Shown: piece by piece, positions 14,687-25,143 of the stretch
Position numbering within the stretch: position 1 is the first letter of the stretch
Layout of the letters: every line of letters starts with the position of its first letter
From: Romboutsia weinsteinii
GTDB lineage: Bacteria; Bacillota; Clostridia; Peptostreptococcales; Peptostreptococcaceae
Direction of reading: 5' to 3'
NCBI RefSeq assembly: GCF_002250835.2
Contig: NZ_NOJY02000013.1
Coordinates: forward strand, 46,373 to 110,372
Length of the DNA stretch: 64,000 bases
Notes under the pieces: model-generated
Seen by the model: only the letters and a program-made list of their open reading frames with translations
What the model was told of the DNA's origin: nothing
Database searches by the model: none
Position numbers and translations under genes: made by a program

Positions 14687-15658
14687 TTAATCTTCTTTTC
14701 CAAAAATAAATTCATGCCAAGCGTTTAAGTTATACTCCTTATCCCACTCTAGCACCCATCCTTTTTGTTTGCTTATAATATGACCATTTCGATGCCCTTC
14801 TAGCGGGAATTGTAGTTGCTCTATATCTTTATCATTTATTTTATACGCTGTATAAGCTAGGTTTATCATCTCCATAGGGCTTATATTTGTCTTAGTATTT
14901 TCTAGAAGTATATCAGCTACTTTTTTGTAAGTCTTTGAATCTTGCTTTAAAAATTCGTTGTAAGCACTTTGTGCTACTTCTCTATGTCTATTATCTCTAG
15001 CGTAAGCACTGTCAGTGTATCTTATTCTACTGAAGGCTAGTGCTTGATATCCATTTAGTCTTTGTACTCCAGGCTTTTTAATATATTCTTTTGATACTTC
15101 ATCTTTCCTGTTGTAGTAATAATCATAACAAGCGTCTATGTACTTATTGACTTCTTCAACATCTTTTTCTTCTATATTTACTTCTACTCCACCTATTTCA
15201 TCCATTATGTCCATAAATGAAACAAAGTTGACTGCTATATACTTATCTATTTGTATATCAAAGTTTACTCTAAATACTTCTCTTAGAAGATCAATACTTC
15301 CGTAAGCATATGCATGAGTTAGTTTTTCAGTAGAGTGACCTGGTATATCTACGTAAGTGTCTCTTGCTATTGATGTTATTTTTATATCATTTTTGTTGCT
15401 GTCTATTGTAACTAGCATAACAGAGTCTGATCTATTTCCTCTTTCTATGTGCTCTCCATCTAGACCTGCTAGAAGTATATTTGTTACACCATCTACCATT
15501 TGTCCTGTTTCTTCTTGTGTGTTAGTATCAGCGTCTTTTACTGCTTCATCCTTAACATATATAGAGTCTAGTTTGCTATATACGTACCCTACTCCTGCTA
15601 TCATAGCTATTACAACTGTACATATAAGTATTAAGGCTATTTTTTTAAAGTTTTTCAA
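14687..15658 (-). CDS. LytR-CpsA-Psr (LCP) family glycopolymer ligase
   Basis: This 323-residue protein has one N-terminal membrane helix (ALILICTVVIAMIAGVGYVY) and an extracellular LCP domain. The hallmark residues are visible: GNRSDSVMLVTID, SIARDTYVDIPG, and RIRYTDSAYARDNRHRE. LCP enzymes transfer undecaprenyl-linked glycopolymers to the wall. It ends the large polysaccharide locus, with a paralogue opening it at 36768. A terminator sits between galU and this gene, so it may have its own promoter. Confidence 0.9.
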   Translation of the reverse strand: MKNFKKIALILICTVVIAMIAGVGYVYSKLDSIYVKDEAVKDADTNTQEETGQMVDGVTNILLAGLDGEHIERGNRSDSVMLVTIDSNKNDIKITSIARDTYVDIPGHSTEKLTHAYAYGSIDLLREVFRVNFDIQIDKYIAVNFVSFMDIMDEIGGVEVNIEEKDVEEVNKYIDACYDYYYNRKDEVSKEYIKKPGVQRLNGYQALAFSRIRYTDSAYARDNRHREVAQSAYNEFLKQDSKTYKKVADILLENTKTNISPMEMINLAYTAYKINDKDIEQLQFPLEGHRNGHIISKQKGWVLEWDKEYNLNAWHEFIFGKED

Positions 15659-15673
15659 TTTTCTTATCCCCCT

Positions 15674-15706
15674 AAAAAATCCTAAGAATTAAGTTCCTAG
15701 GATTTT
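15674..15706 (-). terminator. Terminator after galU
   Basis: AAAATCCTA (15676-15684) pairs with TAGGATTTT (15698-15706), and a T-run follows on the minus strand. It lies just ahead of the LCP ribosome-binding site AGGGGG. Confidence 0.7.
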
Positions 15707-15713
15707 GTATATT

Positions 15714-16625
15714 TTATTCAACTGTAACAGCTACCTCTTTTAAAACTGGTTCATTTATATCTATCTTAGTTTTTAGATAACTCATTAAGCTTTCCTTTAG
15801 GTCATCTCTTTTAAGAGCGTAATCTATTGTAGCTTCTAGGAAACCTAACTTATCCCCTACATCATATCTTCTACCTTCAAAGTTATATGCATATATAGCT
15901 TCTTTGCCTCCTAGTGTTTTAAGAGCATCTGTAAGTTGGATTTCTCCACCTTTTCCTGGCTCTTGGTTTTCTAGTATGTTGAATATTTCTGGAGTTATTA
16001 TGTATCTTCCAAGTATAGCTATGTTTGATGGAGCCTTGTCTACATCTGGCTTTTCTACCATATCTTTTACTTTGTATACTCTATCTTCTATGTGTTTTAC
16101 ATCTAAGATTCCGTATTTATTAGTGTCTTCATTAGCTACTTTTTGAACTCCAAGTATTGAAGTTTTGTACTCGTCATAAGCATTTATAAGTTGCTTTAAG
16201 CATGGAGTATCTGCATCTACTATATCATCTCCTAGAAGTACTGCGAAAGGCTCATTTCCGATAAAGCTTTTTGCACAGTGGATAGCATGTCCAAGTCCTT
16301 TTGGTTCTTTTTGTCTTATATAGTGGATGTTTACCATGTTAGATATATCTTGAACCATTTTTAGCATTTCTGATTTTCCTTTTTGTTCAAGTTCTAGTTC
16401 AAGTTCTACAGATCTATCAAAGTGGTCTTCTATTGATTTTTTGCTACGACCAGTTACTATTAGTATTTCTTCTATCCCTGAATTTATTGCTTCTTCTATT
16501 ATGTATTGTAGTGTTGGTTTATCTACTATTGGTAGCATTTCTTTTGGTTGTGATTTAGTAGCTGGAAGGAATCTTGTTCCTAATCCTGCTGCTGGTATTA
16601 TTGCTTTTCTTACTTTTTTGTTCAT
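15714..16625 (-). CDS. galU: UTP-glucose-1-phosphate uridylyltransferase
   Basis: About 303 residues. ATG 16625 is chosen because GGAGGAG lies directly before it; the ATG four codons upstream overlaps that site. The nucleotidyltransferase motif [19 protein letters not shown] is at the N-terminus, with [10 protein letters not shown] and [10 protein letters not shown] further on, all typical of bacterial GalU. It makes UDP-glucose for polysaccharide synthesis. It is the penultimate gene of the polysaccharide locus. Confidence 0.95.
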   Translation of the reverse strand: MNKKVRKAIIPAAGLGTRFLPATKSQPKEMLPIVDKPTLQYIIEEAINSGIEEILIVTGRSKKSIEDHFDRSVELELELEQKGKSEMLKMVQDISNMVNIHYIRQKEPKGLGHAIHCAKSFIGNEPFAVLLGDDIVDADTPCLKQLINAYDEYKTSILGVQKVANEDTNKYGILDVKHIEDRVYKVKDMVEKPDVDKAPSNIAILGRYIITPEIFNILENQEPGKGGEIQLTDALKTLGGKEAIYAYNFEGRRYDVGDKLGFLEATIDYALKRDDLKESLMSYLKTKIDINEPVLKEVAVTVE

Positions 16626-16680
16626 TTTCTCCTCCATAACTGCATATAAAATCCCACTTATAAACCAAGCTTTAGCCCTT

Positions 16681-17748
16681 CTACATTCCCAATATATAGT
16701 GACTTACTGTTTCTAAATCATTTTTATATTTTTCTAAAGATTTATAATCTATACATTGTTCTAATTTATGTTTAATATCATCTATATCTATACTTAACAA
16801 TTCATTTTCTGTAATAGATATAGCAAGATTTCTTTCTTTAGCTTTTAATATATTAACACTATCTTCATAAGATGTAGGCCTTTCTATAAGTACTAAGCTA
16901 GAATGACTTATTATACATTCTGCTATAGTTCCCCATCCAGCCTTAGTAATTACTATATCACTTGCAGCAATATAGTTTTGAGTATCTAATACCTCTATAG
17001 GTAGATTGACAACATTACAATCCTTAGAACAAACTATATCAATTCCAGAAGTAGTAAATATTGTTCCCCTAAAGTTACTTATACTTATACTATTTAAACT
17101 AACTGACTTACCACAGGTTATAAATATAGATTCTCCGTATCTTTGCTGAATATCATTAACCTTAGTCTCATCAATATTTCTACAAACAAATCCAGCTTCA
17201 TATATTTCATCAGCATCTATACTACTCATAGGCAGGCATAAGTCATACCTTATAAACTTATCTACATAAGAATAAGCTTTTTTAAACTTACTTATTATTC
17301 TATTATCTATACCTAAGTGCTCATACTGTTCAACCCAGCTAAAATTACTTACAAATATATTAGGTAAATTTAACTTATTACCTACTATACATCCTATAGG
17401 ACTTATATCATTTACTACACACTTAATATCTATAGCTCTTAAAAAATCACACTCAGATTTAACAATATTATCTAGACTTAATATAAACTCATCTAACTTT
17501 TGTTTAAGAGCTACAATGTCTACTTCTAGACTATTATTTTTATTAACAAGACCTACATCAGTTACTATATCTTTATAGATTATCCTGTCTTCAAATTTAG
17601 ATAAATATATTCTAGCAAATTCATTTTGTTTTTTATCACAAACTATATATACCTTATACTTACTATCATTCAAGATATTTTCGATAAGGCTTAAGCATCT
17701 AGTCATATGTCCAAACCCATGAGATGATATATAAAATGCTATATACAT
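16681..17748 (-). CDS. GT-B fold glycosyltransferase (MurG/GT28-like)
   Basis: This 355-residue protein starts [20 protein letters not shown], with the G-x-G-H-x-x-R type glycine/His loop of MurG-like GT-B enzymes. The nucleotide-sugar side carries [15 protein letters not shown]. No membrane segment is seen. It overlaps the upstream cupin gene by 10 bases, so the two are translationally coupled and probably work on the same sugar. The acceptor and donor cannot be read from sequence. Confidence 0.75.
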   Translation of the reverse strand: MYIAFYISSHGFGHMTRCLSLIENILNDSKYKVYIVCDKKQNEFARIYLSKFEDRIIYKDIVTDVGLVNKNNSLEVDIVALKQKLDEFILSLDNIVKSECDFLRAIDIKCVVNDISPIGCIVGNKLNLPNIFVSNFSWVEQYEHLGIDNRIISKFKKAYSYVDKFIRYDLCLPMSSIDADEIYEAGFVCRNIDETKVNDIQQRYGESIFITCGKSVSLNSISISNFRGTIFTTSGIDIVCSKDCNVVNLPIEVLDTQNYIAASDIVITKAGWGTIAECIISHSSLVLIERPTSYEDSVNILKAKERNLAISITENELLSIDIDDIKHKLEQCIDYKSLEKYKNDLETVSHYILGM

Positions 17749-18146
17749 CCTACCACCTCTAAGAATTTTTTGTAATCTCTAATATAATCAGCTTCATCAT
17801 ATTCAAATGACGATAATACTAACAATATTGCGTCTGGTGAATGATCAAGAGTTGTTCTCCATACATTAGAACCTATATAAAGAGCTTCATGATTTTTATT
17901 TAGATGATAGACTAATTCATTTTTTCCATCGAAGCATCTTATCTTTATACTTCCTGATAAACAGATTAAGACTTGCTCTGTATTATAGTAAGCATGGGAC
18001 CCCCTATTACTTTCAAATGGAACATCATAGGTGTAAAATATTCTCTTTGCTTTAAAGGGTATATTGATCCCAAGTTCTAAAGGAACTAAATAACCACTTT
18101 CTACATTACCTTTACTATTTAACTTAATTTTATAACTATTATTCAT
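17739..18146 (-). CDS. FdtA/WxcM-like cupin (sugar 3,4-ketoisomerase family)
   Basis: This 135-residue single-domain cupin has PFKAKRIFYTYDVP, RGSHAYYNTEQVLICLSGS and a terminal YDEADYIRDYKKFL, the pattern of FdtA/QdtA dTDP-4-keto-6-deoxyhexose 3,4-ketoisomerases. The family's H-x-H active-site pair (usually HAH) reads HAY here, so the second His is replaced. No dTDP-sugar genes (RmlA/RmlB type) are in the window. It could act on a different substrate or be non-catalytic. It overlaps and precedes the GT-B gene. Confidence 0.7.
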   Translation of the reverse strand: MNNSYKIKLNSKGNVESGYLVPLELGINIPFKAKRIFYTYDVPFESNRGSHAYYNTEQVLICLSGSIKIRCFDGKNELVYHLNKNHEALYIGSNVWRTTLDHSPDAILLVLSSFEYDEADYIRDYKKFLEVVGCI

Positions 18147-18194
18147 ATTCTCACCATCTTATTCGTAGTCTAAAATAAGTTCATTTCATTAGAT

Positions 18195-18746
18195 TTATAC
18201 ATATATCTCTTCTTCCGTATCGACCTTCTTTTTCTTCTTTTTTGCAAGTAATACTCCCCCTACTACAATTACAATTAAAGAAATAATAATAGTACCTACT
18301 GATATACCTTCTGCTAAATGCATCGACACTGTTATCATTATAAGGCCTGCTATAGCATTTCCTACAAATATACCAAGTAGTGCATCTTTAATTTTCATCT
18401 TAAATATAGATGCAAGAGCAGCAGCGCTCCATGATCCTGTAGTTGGAATAGGTACTCCTACAAATATGATTATACCAATTAGACTTGCAGCTTTAAGCTT
18501 CTTTGCTCGTCCTTCTATTTTTTTGTCCACCCATCTTATTACTAGGTTAAAGTATTTTCTATGCCTTAGGTACTCTATAACTTGTCTAAATACTAGTACT
18601 ACAGGTACAGCTACAATAGATGAACCTATTAAACAAGTAATATATAAATATACGGGGTCTAAATTCGTTGCTATCCCAATAGGTATAGCTCCTCTTAGCT
18701 CTATGATTGGCACCATAGATAAAAACATAAGTTTTATATATTCCAC
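18195..18746 (-). CDS. Small multidrug-export-type membrane protein
   Basis: This 183-residue integral membrane protein has about four hydrophobic segments and the signature PIIELRGAIPIGIA near the N-terminus. FVGVPIPTTGSWSAAALA follows in the middle, and it ends in a Lys-rich tail (KKKKKK). This matches the putative small multi-drug export family (DedA-like topology). Substrate is unknown. It lies in the polysaccharide region but is not obviously part of it. Confidence 0.8.
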   Translation of the reverse strand: MEYIKLMFLSMVPIIELRGAIPIGIATNLDPVYLYITCLIGSSIVAVPVVLVFRQVIEYLRHRKYFNLVIRWVDKKIEGRAKKLKAASLIGIIIFVGVPIPTTGSWSAAALASIFKMKIKDALLGIFVGNAIAGLIMITVSMHLAEGISVGTIIISLIVIVVGGVLLAKKKKKKVDTEEEIYV

Positions 18747-18774
18747 TTTTACTCTCCTCTATGTTCAACTAGGG

Positions 18775-18812
18775 AATATAAAAGGCCATAATAACTTATG
18801 ACCTTTTATATT
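18775..18812 (-). terminator. Terminator after wzx
   Basis: AATATAAAAGG (18775-18785) pairs with CCTTTTATATT (18802-18812), with CATAA/TTATG inside. The U-rich 3' arm on the minus strand ends the transcript of the Wzx gene. Confidence 0.65.
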
Positions 18813-18872
18813 AATCTCTAAAGAATAAATTTACTTTCTCATAACCCTATTTTATTATTGTATAACTAAATA

Positions 18873-20207
18873 TTACCCACTGTTCTTACTATTGTTTTGA
18901 ATACCTTCTATTCTTCTATTTATATTATATATTACATCCACTGAACACATAACAGATGATATAGATAGACATATTATATTAGATAACATCACACCTAATA
19001 CACCTAAGTTAAAAACTTTTATAAGAATAATTGCTATAGGTATATTCAGAATACACGATATTATACTACTAATTGTCTGTATTCTGATTTTACTCATCCC
19101 ATTTTGAATATTTACAAAAATTCCATTAAAACAAATTAACCATGCATAGAAAGCCGCTAGTAATATTAGTCTTTTATCTACTACGATTGATTTTCCAATC
19201 CATATTTTAATTAAAGTATCAAACTTAATTACTATAATACTTAAAATTATAGCAACCGGTATAAGTAAAATAATTAATCTATTCATCGATTTTTTTATCC
19301 AACTATACTCTTCATTATGTGTTGATCTTGCAACCTCAGACCATAGTTGAACTAGTAATATAGAAAAGAAAGTTGAAACAATTTGAAATAATTTTGATAT
19401 TAAAGAATAATCAGTTACCTCATTTACACCTATAAATGTAGATATTATAAAGTTATCAGTTGAGAATAAAATAATAGTTGAGATTTGAAGAACAAAAAAT
19501 TCTAACCCTAGAGATGTTAATTCTATTCCGTACTTTTTGCTTTTATACTTAATATTCGGTCTTAATTTTTTATCACTAAATATATATATAGTAAATATTA
19601 TATTCGAGAATGTATTAGCTATTAAATATAATAGTGATATATTTATAAGACTTGCTTGTGTAAATTTAGGCAATAAAATCAAACCTATTAATGTAATTAT
19701 ATTTGCAATTATTTGAAATAAATTAACAATCGAACTCTTGTGAATACCAAATGCTATCGAATTACTAATTCCTAATATAAAATTCAAACAAAAACTTATA
19801 ATTACAATAATAAAACTTAATATAATCTCATCTTGTGATAAACTATTCTCTTTAAATAGTACATTTGTATCAATTGTACATACCAATATAATGGATATTA
19901 TTAGTATAATTGTCGAAATAGTTGTTATATATAAATATGCACTTGTTATATAACTCTTTAACTTTTCATATTTTTTTTCTGTCAAAGATTCTGTAACCTT
20001 ATTTCTTAATCCATTTCCTATACCAAAGTTAGATAACGATGCCCATGATATTATAGTCAGTATTGTTTGCCAGATTCCATAACGTTCGTTGTCTAAATAC
20101 GACAATGTTAAAGGAATAGTTATGTATGTTATTGCCATAGAAAGTATCTTATATATATAATTAAAAATAGTATTTATAATATAACTATTCTTTTTTATAA
20201 TTTGCAT
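18873..20207 (-). CDS. Wzx-type polysaccharide flippase
   Basis: This 444-residue protein has about 12 hydrophobic helices throughout and the polysaccharide-biosynthesis flippase pattern (IINTIFNYIYKILSMAITYI at the start). It would move undecaprenyl-linked repeat units across the membrane. Neighbouring Wzy and Wzz-type genes complete a Wzx/Wzy pathway. The symbol wzx is functional rather than certain, as sequence identity in this family is low. Confidence 0.85.
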   Translation of the reverse strand: MQIIKKNSYIINTIFNYIYKILSMAITYITIPLTLSYLDNERYGIWQTILTIISWASLSNFGIGNGLRNKVTESLTEKKYEKLKSYITSAYLYITTISTIILIISIILVCTIDTNVLFKENSLSQDEIILSFIIVIISFCLNFILGISNSIAFGIHKSSIVNLFQIIANIITLIGLILLPKFTQASLINISLLYLIANTFSNIIFTIYIFSDKKLRPNIKYKSKKYGIELTSLGLEFFVLQISTIILFSTDNFIISTFIGVNEVTDYSLISKLFQIVSTFFSILLVQLWSEVARSTHNEEYSWIKKSMNRLIILLIPVAIILSIIVIKFDTLIKIWIGKSIVVDKRLILLAAFYAWLICFNGIFVNIQNGMSKIRIQTISSIISCILNIPIAIILIKVFNLGVLGVMLSNIICLSISSVMCSVDVIYNINRRIEGIQNNSKNSG

Positions 20208-20234
20208 TTAATTCACCACCAGTCTATTTGCATA

Positions 20235-20792
20235 TTATAAATATCTAAATTTATCCTCATTTTTGTTTTTCTTAAATTTTTCAATATCTCTATACTTCAC
20301 TATTTTAGCCGGATTCCCAGCTACAATTGCATAATCTGGGATATCTTTTGTTACTACAGCGCCCATTCCTACTATTGCTCCTTCTCCAATTGTCACCCCT
20401 GGGAGTATTTTGACACCTTCTCCTAACCAAACAAAATCTTTAATTATTACTTTTTTATAATTATATTTATAGTTAAATGGAATCATTTCTGAATCGTATA
20501 TATGGTTAGATGACCATATAACTAAATTTATTGCACCATGTACATAGCTTCCAATATCGACACCCCCGGAAGATTCTATATAACTATCTTTTAAACATGA
20601 ATGTTCTCCAATTTTAAATTTACTTATATCTGTAATAACATTATTGCCTACAAATTTACATTGATTAAATTGTTTTGATAAATTATAATTCTTAATATTA
20701 GAAGGTAAATTTATAAATAATCCTAAAATTTTATCAATTTTCATTTTTATAAGTGTATTAAATATAGCTTCTTTTATATTATTCTTTGTCAT
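20235..20792 (-). CDS. Left-handed beta-helix acetyltransferase
   Basis: This 185-residue protein has hexapeptide repeats: IGSYVHGAINLVIW, IIKDFVWLGEGVKILPGV, TIGEGAIVGMGAVVTKDIPD. It ends YAIVAGNPAKIVKYRD, the classic C-terminus of O-acetyltransferases of the maltose/galactoside type. It probably O-acetylates a sugar of the repeat unit using acetyl-CoA. It is one of three such genes in the locus. Confidence 0.85.
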   Translation of the reverse strand: MTKNNIKEAIFNTLIKMKIDKILGLFINLPSNIKNYNLSKQFNQCKFVGNNVITDISKFKIGEHSCLKDSYIESSGGVDIGSYVHGAINLVIWSSNHIYDSEMIPFNYKYNYKKVIIKDFVWLGEGVKILPGVTIGEGAIVGMGAVVTKDIPDYAIVAGNPAKIVKYRDIEKFKKNKNEDKFRYL

Positions 20793-20812
20793 AAATTAAA
20801 CTCCATAAAATA

Positions 20813-21658
20813 TTAAAGCATTCTTTTTTTTATAATTTTTTTTTCATTATATATATTTAAATATAATAAAAATTTTTTAGCGAATTCTTTAACTTTAAAT
20901 TTTAATATTTTATCTTTTCTGTAACTAGCAACAATTTGAGGATAATTAGAGTTCATATACACCTTAGGCATATAAATGTATCCTTTTTGCATATATTCCC
21001 ATGGTCTATCTCCAAATTGTGAAGGTTCTCTAAAAGGAACTATGTTATATTTTCTGCAAATAATACTAAAAATAGATTGATCCTCTCTGTGAGCTATAAA
21101 GCTTTTATCATTTTGTATAGTTTTTTCGAATATCTCATATGAAATATTTTTTTCATCACAGCAAAAATCTAAAAACTCTTCTATAAACTTTATACTTCTT
21201 TTAGTTTTTTTTATGAGAAAGTATGTCGCCAATATTTGATTTGAGTTTTTATATATTTCTTCGTTACAGTCTAGAAACTTAAATGTTTCTCCTTTAGTCC
21301 ATTGCTTAGATATTAACGGTAATTCATACACCATAATATCTTCATTATTTAATTCCATAATATCAACTAAATATTGTACTTTATTTGTATAATATGCACC
21401 AGAGTCACAATAAAACAAATAATCTCCATATTCTATTTTATTCAATGTTTTTAATATAAAATAAGGCTTCCATAACCATAATCCAGCACCTCTTTTATAT
21501 GATAGTATTTTTTTATTACTCTCTCTAAATTCTAAATCTATATCACTAGGCGAATATTCAATTACTTTGTCAACTTTTCCTTTTTTATATGCTGTTTTAG
21601 TATTATATTTTTGAGACTTAATAAAATTTTCATCTGCATAATTTATTGCAACTATCAC
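20813..21658 (-). CDS. Putative glycosyltransferase of the capsule locus
   Basis: This 281-residue protein starts at GTG 21658, with AGGAGG upstream. It has a GT-A-like layout: RGAGLWLWKPYFILKTLNKI, then YLFYCDSGAYY with an acidic DxD-like position, and HREDQSIFSIICRKYNI. Proteins with the LWKPY/DSG/EDQS pattern occur in polysaccharide loci and are taken as glycosyltransferases. Donor is unknown. It lies between the Wzy-type gene and the acetyltransferase. Confidence 0.65.
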   Translation of the reverse strand: MIVAINYADENFIKSQKYNTKTAYKKGKVDKVIEYSPSDIDLEFRESNKKILSYKRGAGLWLWKPYFILKTLNKIEYGDYLFYCDSGAYYTNKVQYLVDIMELNNEDIMVYELPLISKQWTKGETFKFLDCNEEIYKNSNQILATYFLIKKTKRSIKFIEEFLDFCCDEKNISYEIFEKTIQNDKSFIAHREDQSIFSIICRKYNIVPFREPSQFGDRPWEYMQKGYIYMPKVYMNSNYPQIVASYRKDKILKFKVKEFAKKFLLYLNIYNEKKIIKKRML

Positions 21659-21701
21659 TCGTCTACCTCCTATGCATTCATATTTTAAGCTATTTTATGT
21701 A

Positions 21702-23015
21702 TTAATCTTCATTTTTACAGTAATATGGTTCGACTATCCCTAATATCATACATATATATAATATTGAATTTTTATCAAATATTAATCCTGAAGCAAATAC
21801 TCCTACTATGAGTATTAATGTTAGTCTAAGTAAATATGAATTCTCAGTATCATTACTAAGATTTTTTTTACTAACTATATACATTTTATTGAAAAATGCT
21901 AGCATCCATATACCACCTAATACACCTGTTTGAATAACTACACCTATTAAACCTAAGTCTCCTACAAAGTAAAGGTATGGGTCATATCCGGTTATTATAG
22001 GCGTTAAATAATACCTAGTATCTAGTAATCCTATCCCTGAAATTAAATTATCTTTTAGTAAATTCATATAATACTCTAATTCTAAATATCTTACTCCAAT
22101 GTTTCCTGTTTTAGTTTTAATTTCTATTAAAACTGAATTAATGACTTCATTTAAGAAGTTACTTTCATTTGAGAACATTAGCATATATATAAATATAGCT
22201 GTTATTAGCGTGTATACTAACCATACTTTATTGATTTTTTTACTCATAAATAATCCATATACTATAACTATTAATACCCCTAAAATAAAGTTTCTAGTCT
22301 GTGATACTACTACTAATGATACTATTTGTATAAGTATATGAAGAAAATATTTTCTCTCGAACTTCGTAAGTAATTTTGAATAAATTATTACTATAGAAAA
22401 CATTATGAATACATAGCCTGTAAAAAATCTTACACTCCCACCTCTAAATGCATAACTCATATTAAAAATTACAACTTTGGGGTAAATAATAGCTTGGATT
22501 AAATATAATATAGATAAAGTTGTACCCATATATATAATAATATTTTTGACATTATTTCTCAAATCTCTTTTTCTTTCTTTATTGAAAAAATCAACAAAGT
22601 AGAAATAAAATAAATATATAAATATATGATGCATCCCTAGTATTCCATATTTTAAATTTTGCCCAAATGCAAAATAAGCTCCTATTTGTGATATTCCACA
22701 AATTACCATTAACGTTATAATGTAATTTTTAAATATATATCTTTTTTTTACTATACTTTTAAATTTGACTATAAATATAATAATACTTAATATGGCTACT
22801 AAAGATGTTATATTTATTGATGATAATCGAAGTAAATTCTCATTTATTATTATAATAAAGATTATAATTAGTTCTGGTTTTCTATAATTTATGAATATTA
22901 TGCTAGCAATTAAAGCTATGATTAAAGCTATAGATAATTTGTTATATATGCTAAATAATCCCACTATGATTGAAAGTACAACCAACGCATTTATTTTTAT
23001 AATTTTTTTACACAT
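21702..23015 (-). CDS. Wzy-type O-antigen/capsule polymerase
   Basis: This 437-residue membrane protein has about 11-12 hydrophobic helices and a longer extracytoplasmic loop (about 285-345) that includes RYLELEYYMNLLKDN and GIGLLDTRYY, the type of region found in O-antigen polymerases and ligases. It would polymerise repeat units delivered by the flippase. Identification rests on topology and location. Confidence 0.75.
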   Translation of the reverse strand: MCKKIIKINALVVLSIIVGLFSIYNKLSIALIIALIASIIFINYRKPELIIIFIIIINENLLRLSSINITSLVAILSIIIFIVKFKSIVKKRYIFKNYIITLMVICGISQIGAYFAFGQNLKYGILGMHHIFIYLFYFYFVDFFNKERKRDLRNNVKNIIIYMGTTLSILYLIQAIIYPKVVIFNMSYAFRGGSVRFFTGYVFIMFSIVIIYSKLLTKFERKYFLHILIQIVSLVVVSQTRNFILGVLIVIVYGLFMSKKINKVWLVYTLITAIFIYMLMFSNESNFLNEVINSVLIEIKTKTGNIGVRYLELEYYMNLLKDNLISGIGLLDTRYYLTPIITGYDPYLYFVGDLGLIGVVIQTGVLGGIWMLAFFNKMYIVSKKNLSNDTENSYLLRLTLILIVGVFASGLIFDKNSILYICMILGIVEPYYCKNED

Positions 23016-23062
23016 AAAACCTCATTTCTAAAAACAATCTTTATAATAAGATTACTTTATTG

Positions 23063-23911
23063 TTACTTTAGACTCCACCCTTTATTTAAATAACGGAATC
23101 TTACATACATTTTAGGTGGTAACAAACTTTTCGTTATTCTTTTTATTAATTCAGTTTTCTTTATTTCTAATTTCCTTTTATTTATATCTATATAACTATA
23201 TTTCAACATATCAATTTCACACTTTACATGCTCTTCCAGTCCTAATTCTAACTGTGTTGTGCTAATTCCACCCATTTTCATATTAGTTATTCTGTATGGA
23301 ATATGTAATACTTTTCTTTTTTGAATATACATATTCAAAAAGAATTTATAATCTGAACAAATTTTCAATTGCTCATCGAATAAATTTTGTTTAATTATAG
23401 CTGTTTTAACAAAAGTAGCATTATGGGCATTTTGTATTTTTTCTAAGTGATATTTTGACATAATATGTGTATTATTTTTTTTGTTACTTTGTGACATATT
23501 TGGTGCTAAATTCAATTCTTTTTCATATATTTTACCTTTAAACTTTTCTTGCCACGACACATTTCCATATATTAAATCAATTTTATCATTGTAATATTTA
23601 TTTATTAGTTCTAATGCATCAGGTTCAAAAGTATCATCACTATTTAAAAATACTACTAAATCACCACTCGCTAAATCTATTCCTTTATTCATAGCATTGT
23701 ATATACCTGTATCTTCTTCAGATAAAAGTATAACTTTTTTTGACTCTGACATATATCTATTGATAATGTCTAATGTCCCATCTTTAGATTTTCCATCTAT
23801 AATTATATGTTCATAATTATTGTAAGTTTGTTTTATGACTGAATCTAGAGTTTCTTCTATAGTCTGCTTACTGTTAAAACATACTGTTATTATTGAAAAT
23901 TTCACACCCAT
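23063..23911 (-). CDS. GT2 family glycosyltransferase
   Basis: About 282 residues. ATG 23911 is preferred because GAGGAG lies 9 bases upstream. It is a GT-A enzyme with FSIITVCFNSKQTIEETLDS, IIIDGKSKDGT and LNSDDTF (DxD-type). It resembles WcaA-like family 2 transferases. It is one of two adjacent GT2 genes, 14 bases from the next. Confidence 0.85.
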   Translation of the reverse strand: MGVKFSIITVCFNSKQTIEETLDSVIKQTYNNYEHIIIDGKSKDGTLDIINRYMSESKKVILLSEEDTGIYNAMNKGIDLASGDLVVFLNSDDTFEPDALELINKYYNDKIDLIYGNVSWQEKFKGKIYEKELNLAPNMSQSNKKNNTHIMSKYHLEKIQNAHNATFVKTAIIKQNLFDEQLKICSDYKFFLNMYIQKRKVLHIPYRITNMKMGGISTTQLELGLEEHVKCEIDMLKYSYIDINKRKLEIKKTELIKRITKSLLPPKMYVRFRYLNKGWSLK

Positions 23912-23925
23912 AACTTTCAACTCCT

Positions 23926-24942
23926 CTATTTTAAATTTCTGATTGTATTAAACAAAAAATTATAAGTTGAATGCATAATATGTTCATTTTTTAATTTGTA
24001 TAAAAATACAAACAACTTATGAGACATTTTATTTGGTCTATACAAATTTATTGCTTTATTAATTTCTGAATCACTCATAATATTTTTTATCATTTCAAGT
24101 TTTTGTATCTTATTTAAATTGCATCCTCTTCTATAATTATTGTATATATATAATATAGGAGCTGCTATATTTTTAGTAAATCCGTCCTTTTCTCTCAGCT
24201 CCCTATAATATGGGAATTTAGCATAAATTTGTTCTTCTTTATACCAAAAAATATCTATGAATTCTTCAATATTTGAAACGTATTTTGTAGATAATGACTC
24301 ATTATTACATTTAACATAATGATATGAATATTCATTAATAGCAGCAATTGAGTTTATATTTAAAATATAATCCTGAACAAATACAAGATCTTCGCCTAGA
24401 CTAAGTTTTTCATTAAATTTTATATTGTGTTCATCTATTATAACCTTCCTATACAGCTTCATAACTGAATAACCTAATGGTAATTTAGCCATTATTTTAG
24501 ATATTTCAATACTATCTCTACTTTCGATAAAGTTCTCTACAGCTTCTTTATATTTAGACTTACCATTTTTATTATCAACTGAATACCCTATATTAATTAA
24601 ATCTACACAACTATTGATTGCTACCTTATACATTTTCTCAAACATATCAGGCTCACACCAGTCATCAGAATCTACAAATGTTATATATTGTCCATTTGAT
24701 GCATCAATTCCCATATTTCTAGCAGAGGAAACCCCCCCATTTTTTTTGTTTATAACCTTTATCCTAATATCAGCTTGAGCATAGCTATCAATTATTTCCT
24801 TAGATTTATCTGTACTTCCATCATTTATAACTATAATTTCTATTTCTTCTAGTGTTTGATTGAGTAAGCTTTCAATACACCTTCCAATATACTTCTCAGA
24901 ATTATATACTGGAACTATAATCGATACATATATATTATTCAT
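23926..24942 (-). CDS. GT2 family glycosyltransferase
   Basis: This 338-residue GT-A enzyme has VSIIVPVYNSEKYIGRCIES, VINDGSTDKS, NGGVSSARNMGID and FVDSDDW with the metal-binding acidic motif. The C-terminal half is a helical region common in CpsI/EpsJ-like transferases. It belongs to the polysaccharide operon. A 200-base AT-rich gap precedes it and could hold an internal promoter (a TATAAT on the minus strand near 25072). Confidence 0.88.
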   Translation of the reverse strand: MNNIYVSIIVPVYNSEKYIGRCIESLLNQTLEEIEIIVINDGSTDKSKEIIDSYAQADIRIKVINKKNGGVSSARNMGIDASNGQYITFVDSDDWCEPDMFEKMYKVAINSCVDLINIGYSVDNKNGKSKYKEAVENFIESRDSIEISKIMAKLPLGYSVMKLYRKVIIDEHNIKFNEKLSLGEDLVFVQDYILNINSIAAINEYSYHYVKCNNESLSTKYVSNIEEFIDIFWYKEEQIYAKFPYYRELREKDGFTKNIAAPILYIYNNYRRGCNLNKIQKLEMIKNIMSDSEINKAINLYRPNKMSHKLFVFLYKLKNEHIMHSTYNFLFNTIRNLK

Positions 24943-25143
24943 TTTGTCTCCTTTAATTTAGCTTTAGTCAACTTAAGCATATAAGATATTCGGCTCTAAA
25001 TCTTATCTAATTACTTATATGTCTCTAATCATTTGCTAATTTAATACCAAATCAAGCTACATCAATATAATATTATAAGAATATTGACCTATATGTTATA
25101 TTAACAATTTTAATATATGTAATAGGTAAAATGAGCCTATACT

